This document shows positions 7,843 to 14,668 of a DNA stretch of 64,000 bases, piece by piece. The translations under genes and the position numbers were made by a program. The DNA comes from an uncultured Bacteroides sp. (GTDB lineage: Bacteria > Bacteroidota > Bacteroidia > Bacteroidales > Bacteroidaceae): positions 1 through 64,000 of the forward strand of contig CAMTPH010000002.1 of the NCBI GenBank assembly GCA_947074345.1, written 5' to 3'. Each line of letters opens with the position of its first letter. Within the stretch, counting starts at the first letter, position 1. The notes under the pieces were generated by a model, which saw only the letters and a list, made by a program, of their open reading frames with translations, was not told the DNA's origin and did no database searches.

Positions 7843-9303
7843 ATGAAAGAACAACAACTAAAACCGGCTGGCGTGTTTCAATACTTCGCCGAAATCTGCG
7901 CAGTACCGCGTCCATCTAAAAAAGAAGATAAGATAATTGCCTACTTAAAAGAGTTTGGCCAAAAACATAATTTAGAAACAAAAGTTGATGAAGCAGGAAA
8001 TGTTTTAATCTGCAAACCAGCTACTCCAGGCAAAGAAAACCTAAAAACGGTTGTACTACAATCGCACATCGATATGGTTTGCGAAAAAAACAATAACGTT
8101 GAACATGACTTTCTTACAGATCCAATCAAAATAGTAATTGACGGTGAATGGATGACTGCCGATGGTACAACACTAGGTGCCGACAACGGTATTGGTGTAG
8201 CTACCGAATTGGCTCTTTTGGCTGATAAAACCATTGAACACGGTCCGATAGAATGCTTGTTTACTGTTGACGAAGAGACTGGTTTAACAGGTGCATTCGC
8301 TTTGCAACAAGGTTTCTTCGATGCTGACATCCTTTTAAATCTTGACTCTGAAGATGAAGGCGAAATCTTTATTGGTTGTGCAGGTGGTATCGACTCTGTT
8401 GCAGAATTCAAATATTCAGAAATTGATGTACCCGAAGGATACTTCTTTATGCGTGTTGAAGTAAAAGGCCTTAAAGGTGGACACTCAGGTGGCGATATTC
8501 ATTTAGGTAGAGGTAATGCCAACAAGATATTGAACCGTTTCTTAAGCAGAATTGCTGCTGATTACGATATGTATCTTTGTGATATCGATGGTGGTAACTT
8601 AAGAAATGCAATTCCTCGTGAAGCTTATGCAATCTTTGCTGTCCCAGCATCTGCTAAACATGATGTACGCACTGCATTAAACATCTTTACTGCAGAGATT
8701 GAAAATGAGTTGTCGGTTATCGAACCAGATATTAAATTGATTCTTGAATCAGACACTACAGTTCATAAAGCATTCGACCGCGATACAACCGATCGTTTAT
8801 TGAAAGCTATTTATGCTGCACCTCACGGTGTATTTGCAATGAGTCAAGATATGCCGGGATTGGTTGAAACTTCTACAAACCTAGCTTCAATCAAAGTTAA
8901 ACCAGGCAATATTATCAGAATTGAGACAAGCCAAAGAAGTTCTATTCTATCTGCTCGCAATGATATGGCAAACACTGTACGTGCCGTATTCAACTTAGCT
9001 GGTGCTAATGTTACATTTGGTGATGGATATCCAGGATGGAAACCTAATCCAAACTCTGAGATACTTGAAGTTGCTCAAAAATCATACAAAGAACTATTTG
9101 GTGTTGATGCTAAAGTGAAAGCGATCCATGCAGGATTAGAATGTGGTTTATTCTTAGATAAATATCCTCATCTAGATATGATCTCTTTTGGTCCTACATT
9201 AACAGGTGTACACTCACCTGATGAGCGCATGCATATACCTTCAGTAGAAAAGTTCTGGCTTCATTTGCTTGATATATTGGCAAATATCCCCGCTAAGAAA
9301 TAA
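7843..9303 (+). CDS. pepD: Aminoacyl-histidine dipeptidase (peptidase D, M20 family)
   Basis: A cytosolic zinc dipeptidase that cleaves Xaa-His dipeptides such as carnosine and a broad set of other dipeptides. It has 486 residues, the family's usual length. Metal and catalytic motifs are visible: LQSHIDMVCEK (metal His plus catalytic Asp), GADNGIGVA (bridging Asp), DEETGLTGA (general-base Glu and metal Glu), LNLDSEDEGEIFIG, GGHSGGDI in the lid domain, and HAGLECG toward the C-terminus. It is a single-gene unit with a hairpin terminator that overlaps the next promoter candidate. Confidence 0.95.
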   Translation: MKEQQLKPAGVFQYFAEICAVPRPSKKEDKIIAYLKEFGQKHNLETKVDEAGNVLICKPATPGKENLKTVVLQSHIDMVCEKNNNVEHDFLTDPIKIVIDGEWMTADGTTLGADNGIGVATELALLADKTIEHGPIECLFTVDEETGLTGAFALQQGFFDADILLNLDSEDEGEIFIGCAGGIDSVAEFKYSEIDVPEGYFFMRVEVKGLKGGHSGGDIHLGRGNANKILNRFLSRIAADYDMYLCDIDGGNLRNAIPREAYAIFAVPASAKHDVRTALNIFTAEIENELSVIEPDIKLILESDTTVHKAFDRDTTDRLLKAIYAAPHGVFAMSQDMPGLVETSTNLASIKVKPGNIIRIETSQRSSILSARNDMANTVRAVFNLAGANVTFGDGYPGWKPNPNSEILEVAQKSYKELFGVDAKVKAIHAGLECGLFLDKYPHLDMISFGPTLTGVHSPDERMHIPSVEKFWLHLLDILANIPAKK

Positions 9304-9327
9304 TAAAAGAACGTTTTAATCGTTTAT

Positions 9328-9364
9328 TTAGGCACAGATGGAATTCTATCTGTGCCTAATTTTG
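9328..9364 (+). terminator. pepD terminator overlapping a promoter-like -7 box
   Basis: A 12-bp perfect stem, TTAGGCACAGAT / ATCTGTGCCTAA, with an 8-nt loop and a TTTTG tail. The end of the stem and its tail also spell TAATTTTG (9357-9364), a TAnnTTTG match 12 bp before the ATG of the next gene. Confidence 0.7.
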
Positions 9365-9376
9365 TACACACATCAT

Positions 9377-10801
9377 ATGAAGATAAAGTCTCTTTTCCCA
9401 TTTTTCTTTCTTGCAATTTGTCTATCTATAATAGCTTCGTGCGATGATTTGGATAATTATTCAACCAACCCTTCGCATACGCTTACTTTTTCGCACGATA
9501 CTTTATATATGGATACTATCTTGACAGGAGTTGGTACATCGACACATATATTAAAAGTATACAATCCCAACAAAGAGGCATTACTTATTTCGACCATCCA
9601 ATTAGCCGATGCTGCCAATTCAGGGTTTCGAATCAATGTAGATGGCATCAAGGGAGACTTCTTTAGAGATATCGAAATTCGCGAAAAAGATAGCCTATTT
9701 GTGTTTGTCGAAGCAACACTTAATCCACAAGATAGCGACGAACCTATTTTCAAGAAAGACTCTATCGTTTTCACCACTAACGGTATTCAACAGAACATCA
9801 AATTGATGGCTTTTGGACAAGACTACATTGCTTTTCGTGGGAAAGAGATTAGTACCGATACATTGATCAACTCTCAACGCCCTATAGTTATATATGATAG
9901 TTTGGTTATTAAAGAGAATGCAAAACTAACTTTAGCAGAAGGTGTACGCTTCTATTTTCATGGCAAATCGGGTATTCAAGTATACGGACAAATCGAAGCA
10001 CTTGGTTCGTTAAACAAACGAGTTCAGTTTCGCGGTGATCGAACAGATAATATGTTTTCACATTTACCGTACGATAGACTTCCTGGTCAATGGGATGGTA
10101 TAAAGATACACAGCAGTAGCTATGATAACATATTTGATTTTGTTGATATCCATGGTGGCATTTTTGGAATATATTGCGATTCGGCAAGCGTAGAGCAACA
10201 AAAGCTAACCGTAACAAACTCAATTATTCATCAAGTATCAGGCGATGGTCTAAGAATGACCAATTGTAAAGCAACTGTCGCTAATAGCCAAATAAGCAAT
10301 GCGGGAGGATATTGTGTAAACATCCTAGGAGGTGAATACGATTTCGTTCACTGTACACTAGCCAATTACTACAGCTGGGATATTCGTCGTGGAGTAGCAT
10401 TGCGTTTTTCAAATACAGCTAACAGCATTCCACATCCTATTAATTCAATGGCATTTCGCAATTGCCTAATCAGTGGTTCTTCAAGAGATGAAATCAGTGG
10501 TGTTAGATCTGAGATTGAAGATGTTCCATTCAATTATTACTTCTCTTATTGTGTAATCAATTCAGTAGTCGAAGAGAATGAAAATATCGTAGAGGTACAA
10601 TGGAAGAAAGACGATAACTTCGCATTACTAGACAGCAAAGAACAAAATTATAATTTCAATATTAACTCAGAATCGAGAGCTATTAATTCAGCACTTTATC
10701 AAGATGCTTTAGCTTATCCTTTCGATTTAAATGGAAATCCTCGTTTGAACGATGAAGCACCTGATGCAGGTTGCTATGAATATATAAGCGAAGAATTATA
10801 A
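9377..10801 (+). CDS. Lipoprotein with right-handed parallel beta-helix region
   Basis: About 474 residues. A signal peptide ends with a lipobox (SIIASC), so it is a predicted surface or periplasmic lipoprotein. Residues about 25-150 look like an immunoglobulin-like domain resembling cell-surface choice-of-anchor domains (LKVYNPNKEALLIS...). Residues about 165-440 have the short repeating strands of a right-handed beta helix (VTNSIIHQVSGDGLRMTNC, AFRNCLISGSS), ending in DLNGNPRLNDEAPDAGCYEY, a tail typical of such proteins. The ORF track starts 13 codons earlier. The ATG at 9377 is preferred because it begins a proper signal peptide. The stop overlaps the next start, so they are translationally coupled. 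Substrate unknown. Confidence 0.75.
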   Translation: MKIKSLFPFFFLAICLSIIASCDDLDNYSTNPSHTLTFSHDTLYMDTILTGVGTSTHILKVYNPNKEALLISTIQLADAANSGFRINVDGIKGDFFRDIEIREKDSLFVFVEATLNPQDSDEPIFKKDSIVFTTNGIQQNIKLMAFGQDYIAFRGKEISTDTLINSQRPIVIYDSLVIKENAKLTLAEGVRFYFHGKSGIQVYGQIEALGSLNKRVQFRGDRTDNMFSHLPYDRLPGQWDGIKIHSSSYDNIFDFVDIHGGIFGIYCDSASVEQQKLTVTNSIIHQVSGDGLRMTNCKATVANSQISNAGGYCVNILGGEYDFVHCTLANYYSWDIRRGVALRFSNTANSIPHPINSMAFRNCLISGSSRDEISGVRSEIEDVPFNYYFSYCVINSVVEENENIVEVQWKKDDNFALLDSKEQNYNFNINSESRAINSALYQDALAYPFDLNGNPRLNDEAPDAGCYEYISEEL

Positions 10802-11850
10802 TGATAAAACACACCTTTCTTTTAGCGATATCTCTAATACTATTATTTTCTACCCAAACAGTTGCTCAAACCGATTCAATAAGGTTTAGAGTTATGTTTT
10901 GGAATGTAGAAAATCTATTCGACACCAAACATGATTCGCTAAAGAATGATTATGAATTCTTGCCTGATGCAACTCGTCATTGGACTTACAAACGATACAA
11001 GAAGAAGATTAATGATGTGGCACGTGTTATCGCAGCAGTAGGCGATCAATCAATTCCTGCTTTAGTTAGTTTATGCGAAGTAGAGAACGATAAGGTTCTT
11101 CAATCGCTCGTTCACTATTCACCCTTAAAAGAGCAAACATATCGATATGTGTTAACCGATTCGCCAGATGAACGAGGCATCAACATTGCCCTACTCTATC
11201 AGCGCAATCTTTTCAAACCAATAAAAACCAAGAGTATACGGATACCACAAATAGATAATGTAAGCCGTCCTACAAGAGATATACTTTATGTTTGTGGCAT
11301 GACAATAACCACTGATACACTTGATGTATTCGTAGTTCACTATCCTTCAAAATCGAGTGGAGCAAAAGAGAGTGAGCCTTACAGGTTACATGTTGCTAAC
11401 AAGCTACGCACACAGGTAGATAGCCTCAACGCTATTAGACAAACACCCCGAATCATAATCATGGGTGACTTCAATGATACACACAACAGTCGCTCTATAG
11501 CGCAAGTATTAGATGCACAAGCTATAAACGAGAGCGCAGAACCAAACAACTTATATCTGCTTCTTGCCAATCAGGTGAAAGGAAACCGTAACCTCGGCTC
11601 TTATAAATACAAAGGGAGATGGCAATTGATTGATCACATCATTGTTTCGGGCAACTTGCTAGACACAACATCCACTTGTTACACATCACAAGAGTTAGCT
11701 CATATTGCAGATTTCGAATTCCTTCAGACTGATGATTTAAACTATGGAGGCAAACAACCATTTCGCACCTATCACGGCATGAAGTATTTAGGAGGATTTA
11801 GCGACCACTTACCCATCTATACAGACTTCATTTTCAAATTCGATTACTAA
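10801..11850 (+). CDS. Secreted endonuclease/exonuclease/phosphatase family protein
   Basis: 349 residues with a cleavable signal peptide (LLFSTQTVAQ), so it is probably periplasmic or secreted. The EEP fold (DNase I-like, also sphingomyelinases and inositol phosphatases) is shown by MFWNVENLFDT near residue 35, LCEVENDKVL (catalytic Glu), GDFNDTHNSRS (Asp/Asn) and the terminal SDHLPIYTDF. The substrate cannot be told from sequence: nucleic acid, lipid or phosphoester are all possible. Its ATG overlaps the TAA of the beta-helix lipoprotein gene (TAATG), suggesting a paired function. Confidence 0.88.
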   Translation: MIKHTFLLAISLILLFSTQTVAQTDSIRFRVMFWNVENLFDTKHDSLKNDYEFLPDATRHWTYKRYKKKINDVARVIAAVGDQSIPALVSLCEVENDKVLQSLVHYSPLKEQTYRYVLTDSPDERGINIALLYQRNLFKPIKTKSIRIPQIDNVSRPTRDILYVCGMTITTDTLDVFVVHYPSKSSGAKESEPYRLHVANKLRTQVDSLNAIRQTPRIIIMGDFNDTHNSRSIAQVLDAQAINESAEPNNLYLLLANQVKGNRNLGSYKYKGRWQLIDHIIVSGNLLDTTSTCYTSQELAHIADFEFLQTDDLNYGGKQPFRTYHGMKYLGGFSDHLPIYTDFIFKFDY

Positions 11851-11858
11851 GTAATGCA

Positions 11859-12488
11859 TTATTGAAGCTGAGTGATATAATCGACTATTACGGCTATAGA
11901 TTCCTGCTCTTTCTTGCTCAAAGCATTGTAACTATCACTTAACACAGCATTGCTTTGCAATAAACCTTTCATGTATTTACGATTAACCCTTACGACTTTT
12001 GTTTCATCGCTTGAGATGATATAGCACGATTGTTTCTCATTGTTATCTGTTGCCGTAACTTTACCATCGTCAACTCTAAAGGTGAAACCCGAACCCGTAG
12101 TACGTTTCGGAGTAGATTGTTGCACTTTATTGGCAACAAAGAAAACATCACCATTATTAAGGCGATAAGCTTTAGCAAAGCCGTTACCCAATGCATTGTT
12201 TTGATATTTTAAAGAACGGCAATTAACAAAAAGCGAATCATCACAAAGTATGAAACGAGCATTTTGTTTAATCTGTTTGCCCAAAGCCTCATCACTAGCA
12301 TTGATTTTTAGATCAGCACCACCCGTCCACATCTTATCTGTTGCACTTCTTTTCTCAATAGACACCGAATTGACATCAACCCAATTATCTTTAACCAAGT
12401 CAGAGTAGCTAGATGCATATTTGCATTGCGCATTGATTGATACAGCCGTCATCATCAAAACAGAGGCCGTTAATAGTAATTTTCGCAT
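11859..12488 (-). CDS. Secreted protein of unknown function
   Basis: 209 residues with a signal peptide (LLTASVLMMTAVSINAQ). The rest is a soluble, strand-rich domain with three cysteines in the mature part (for example FILCDDSLFVNC) and a helical C-terminus (SDSYNALSKKEQESIAVIVDYITQLQ). I do not recognise a family with certainty. It lies convergent to the EEP gene with only 8 bp between stops, and upstream of nothing on its strand except the separately transcribed aldolase gene. Confidence 0.6.
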   Translation of the reverse strand: MRKLLLTASVLMMTAVSINAQCKYASSYSDLVKDNWVDVNSVSIEKRSATDKMWTGGADLKINASDEALGKQIKQNARFILCDDSLFVNCRSLKYQNNALGNGFAKAYRLNNGDVFFVANKVQQSTPKRTTGSGFTFRVDDGKVTATDNNEKQSCYIISSDETKVVRVNRKYMKGLLQSNAVLSDSYNALSKKEQESIAVIVDYITQLQ

Positions 12489-12543
12489 AGATTAATGTAG
12501 AATAAAGATTATAAGTTTTAGAAAGAACGATAACTATAAAAGT

Positions 12544-12579
12544 AAAGGGGAGATATCACCAAAGCAATAACTCCCCTTT
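12544..12579 (-). terminator. Terminator after fructose-bisphosphate aldolase
   Basis: AAAGGGGAG pairs with CTCCCCTTT. On the minus strand the 3' side runs into a T-rich TTTACTTTTA tail. Confidence 0.65.
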
Positions 12580-12600
12580 CAAGTATCTTAAATCAAAAGA

Positions 12601-13605
12601 TTAGTCTACTAATTTATTATCAGAGCCTAATACGTTGATGATTTTTTCTTTGTACAATTTTTCCATATTGTCACGAGCAGGACCTAAGTATTTACGTGGA
12701 TCGAACTCAGCTGGTTTGTCAGCAAATACTTTGCGGATTGCAGCAGTCATAGCCAAACGGCTATCAGAGTCAATATTGATTTTGCAAACAGAAGATTTAG
12801 CAGCTTTACGCAATTCTTCTTCTGGAATACCGATAGCAGCTTTCAATGCACCACCGTTAGCGTTAATGATTTCAACTTCTTCTTGTGGAACTGAAGAAGA
12901 ACCGTGAAGTACGATTGGGAAACCTGGAAGTTCTTTCATTACACCATCCAATACGTCGAATGCCAATGGAGGAGGAACCAAGCGACCTGTTGCTGGATCA
13001 ACGTGACATTGTTCTGGAGTAAATTTGAAAGCACCGTGAGAAGTACCAATAGAGATAGCCAAGCTATCGCAACCTGTTTTAGTAACAAAGTCAACTACTT
13101 CAGCAGGGTCAGTATAAGTGTGGTGATCAGAAGATACTTCATCTTCAACACCAGCCAATACACCAAGTTCGCCTTCTACAGTTACATCAAATTGGTGAGC
13201 ATAATCAACCACTTTTTTAGTAAGAGCTACGTTTTCTTCGTATGGAAGGTGAGAACCATCAATCATAACTGAAGAGAATCCCATATCGATACAAGACTTA
13301 CAAGTTTCGAAAGAATCACCGTGGTCTAAGTGAAGTACGATTTCTGGGTTTTGGCAACCTAATTCTTTAGCATAAGCTACAGCACCTTCTGCCATATAAC
13401 GAAGTAAAGTTTGGTTAGCATATTGACGAGCTCCTTTAGAAACCTGAAGGATTACTGGAGATTTAGTTTCAACAGCAGCTTTAACGATGGCTTGCAATTG
13501 TTCCATGTTGTTAAAGTTGAAAGCAGGGATAGCATATCCGCCTTTCATAGCCTTTTCAAACATCACTTTTGTGTTTACTAGGCCTAAATCTTTGTAGTTA
13601 ATCAT
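12601..13605 (-). CDS. fba: Class II fructose-1,6-bisphosphate aldolase
   Basis: A zinc-dependent aldolase of glycolysis and gluconeogenesis that splits fructose-1,6-bisphosphate into DHAP and glyceraldehyde-3-phosphate. The 334 residues contain AIPAFNFNNMEQLQA, the catalytic/metal LHLDHGDS (Asp and first His), VEGELGVLAG, AISIGTSHGA (metal His) and IVLHGSSSVP (third metal His). Length and motifs fit class IIB bacterial enzymes. The gene is monocistronic, with its own promoter and terminator. Identification is secure. Confidence 0.96.
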   Translation of the reverse strand: MINYKDLGLVNTKVMFEKAMKGGYAIPAFNFNNMEQLQAIVKAAVETKSPVILQVSKGARQYANQTLLRYMAEGAVAYAKELGCQNPEIVLHLDHGDSFETCKSCIDMGFSSVMIDGSHLPYEENVALTKKVVDYAHQFDVTVEGELGVLAGVEDEVSSDHHTYTDPAEVVDFVTKTGCDSLAISIGTSHGAFKFTPEQCHVDPATGRLVPPPLAFDVLDGVMKELPGFPIVLHGSSSVPQEEVEIINANGGALKAAIGIPEEELRKAAKSSVCKINIDSDSRLAMTAAIRKVFADKPAEFDPRKYLGPARDNMEKLYKEKIINVLGSDNKLVD

Positions 13606-13645
13606 ATTGTTTAAAAGTTTATTTGTTAGTGAATAAAATTCTACG

Positions 13646-13675
13646 CAAAATTAGATATTATCGGTTGAATACAAA
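13646..13675 (-). promoter_or_regulatory. Promoter of fba
   Basis: The minus strand shows TTTG (13675-13672), 18 nt, then TAATTTTG (13653-13646). This is one nt shorter than the usual Bacteroidetes spacing, 41 bp upstream of the ATG. Confidence 0.6.
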
Positions 13676-13896
13676 ATCAAACGAAAGAAATATATCAGCT
13701 AAACATGCCTTTTAAAGCAAAAATATTATGATTATTCTTCAGTTTCTATCCATTTGTAATCTCGATATAGCAAAGTCAAGAATTACAATAGAACATTTAT
13801 ATAAAAGCTTCTATTTGCCATACAAAACAATTTATATCTATTAATACAACCAAGCACATATATATTGACCGATTTGCCATTAAACATAAAGCATCT

Positions 13897-13960
13897 GATA
13901 ACTGTTAACTATTATCAGATTAAATGTATATAGATAGCATGATAACAGTTAACAGTTATC
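13897..13960. repeat. Paired 20-bp palindrome element, copy 2
   Basis: GATAACTGTTAACTATTATC (13897-13916, one mismatched pair, extendable by CT/AG outside) and GATAACAGTTAACAGTTATC (13941-13960, one mismatched pair) are separated by 24 bp, centres 44 bp apart. The geometry equals the copy at 6656-6719, and the linkers agree at about 14 of 24 positions. It sits in a divergent region more than 200 bp from either promoter. Confidence 0.8.
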
Positions 13961-14186
13961 GAATTGCCCATTATTGTGCGCAAGAGAACTGTAACTAAAG
14001 CATTGCAGCCTGTATAGTATAATAGAGTTGAATATATTATATGAAATGAATGATCATTAAAAAGAGCAGCCATTGTTAGATTGAAATAGGCTATTCTTAT
14101 CTCTAAAAGAAACATTTATTAATAGTTAAACAAGTCTATGTGCCTATTTTTTTGATTGTTTCTTTTTCTAATTCAAAGAATACCAT

Positions 14187-14194
14187 TATCTTTG
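14187..14194 (+). promoter_or_regulatory. -7 element of rpmE2
   Basis: TATCTTTG (TAnnTTTG) 75 bp before the ATG. The -33 region is only T-rich. Confidence 0.55.
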
Positions 14195-14268
14195 CAACCT
14201 GAAAATAGACCATTACACTATTCTTACCAAATAGTAAACGATATAATAATTAAAAAATAAATACTAAA

Positions 14269-14520
14269 ATGAAAAAGGATCTTCATCCAGAATCATACCG
14301 TCCGGTAGTATTCAAAGATATGTCAAATGGTGATATGTTTTTGTCTCGTTCAACTGTAAACACTAAAGAAACAATTGAATTCGAAGGTGAAACTTATCCA
14401 TTGGTTAAAATTGAAATTTCTAACACTTCTCACCCTTTCTATACAGGTAAATCTACATTGGTAGATACAGCAGGACGTGTTGATAAGTTCATGAGCCGCT
14501 ACGGTAACCGTAAAAAATAA
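14269..14520 (+). CDS. rpmE2: 50S ribosomal protein L31 type B
   Basis: An 83-residue L31 protein of the large ribosomal subunit. It has the L31 end [26 protein letters not shown]. It contains no cysteine, so it is the zinc-independent (C-minus, type B) form, which in many bacteria replaces the zinc form under zinc limitation. No zinc-containing paralogue is in the window, so it may simply be the only L31. Monocistronic, with a strong terminator. Confidence 0.95.
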   Translation: MKKDLHPESYRPVVFKDMSNGDMFLSRSTVNTKETIEFEGETYPLVKIEISNTSHPFYTGKSTLVDTAGRVDKFMSRYGNRKK

Positions 14521-14542
14521 GTTATTACTTTTAAGTAATAGC

Positions 14543-14586
14543 AAAAAGAGAAAGGATATCTACTTAGATATCCTTTCTCTTTTTTG
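14543..14586 (+). terminator. Terminator of rpmE2
   Basis: AAAAAGAGAAAGGATATC pairs with GATATCCTTTCTCTTTTTT across a 6-nt loop, a very strong intrinsic terminator. Confidence 0.9.
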
Positions 14587-14601
14587 TATATATACCATCA
14601 T

Positions 14602-14647
14602 AAAAAACTCTCCCTCAATATCGTCAATACAATATTGAGGGAGAGTT
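14602..14647 (-). terminator. Terminator of the GH13 amylase gene
   Basis: AACTCTCCCTCAATAT pairs with ATATTGAGGGAGAGTT. On the minus strand it is followed by six T residues. Confidence 0.88.
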
Positions 14648-14668
14648 AAAATAACAACTAAAACTAAC

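Larger units (their letters stand above)
13606..14268. other. 663-bp divergent intergenic region
   Basis: It lies between fba (minus) and rpmE2 (plus). It contains the fba promoter near 13646-13675, the second paired-palindrome element at 13897-13960 and the rpmE2 -7 box at 14187-14194. The ORF at 13915-14115 overlaps the palindromes and looks spurious. Otherwise it is AT-rich with no recognisable gene. Confidence 0.6.

Noticed and set aside
7941-8411. 156-residue minus-strand ORF
   Set aside because: It lies fully inside pepD, an unmistakable gene on the other strand. The composition is typical of an antisense shadow.
13915-14115. 66-residue minus-strand ORF
   Set aside because: It is formed largely from the palindrome element and AT-rich DNA, has no promoter or family-like features, and lies in a regulatory gap.
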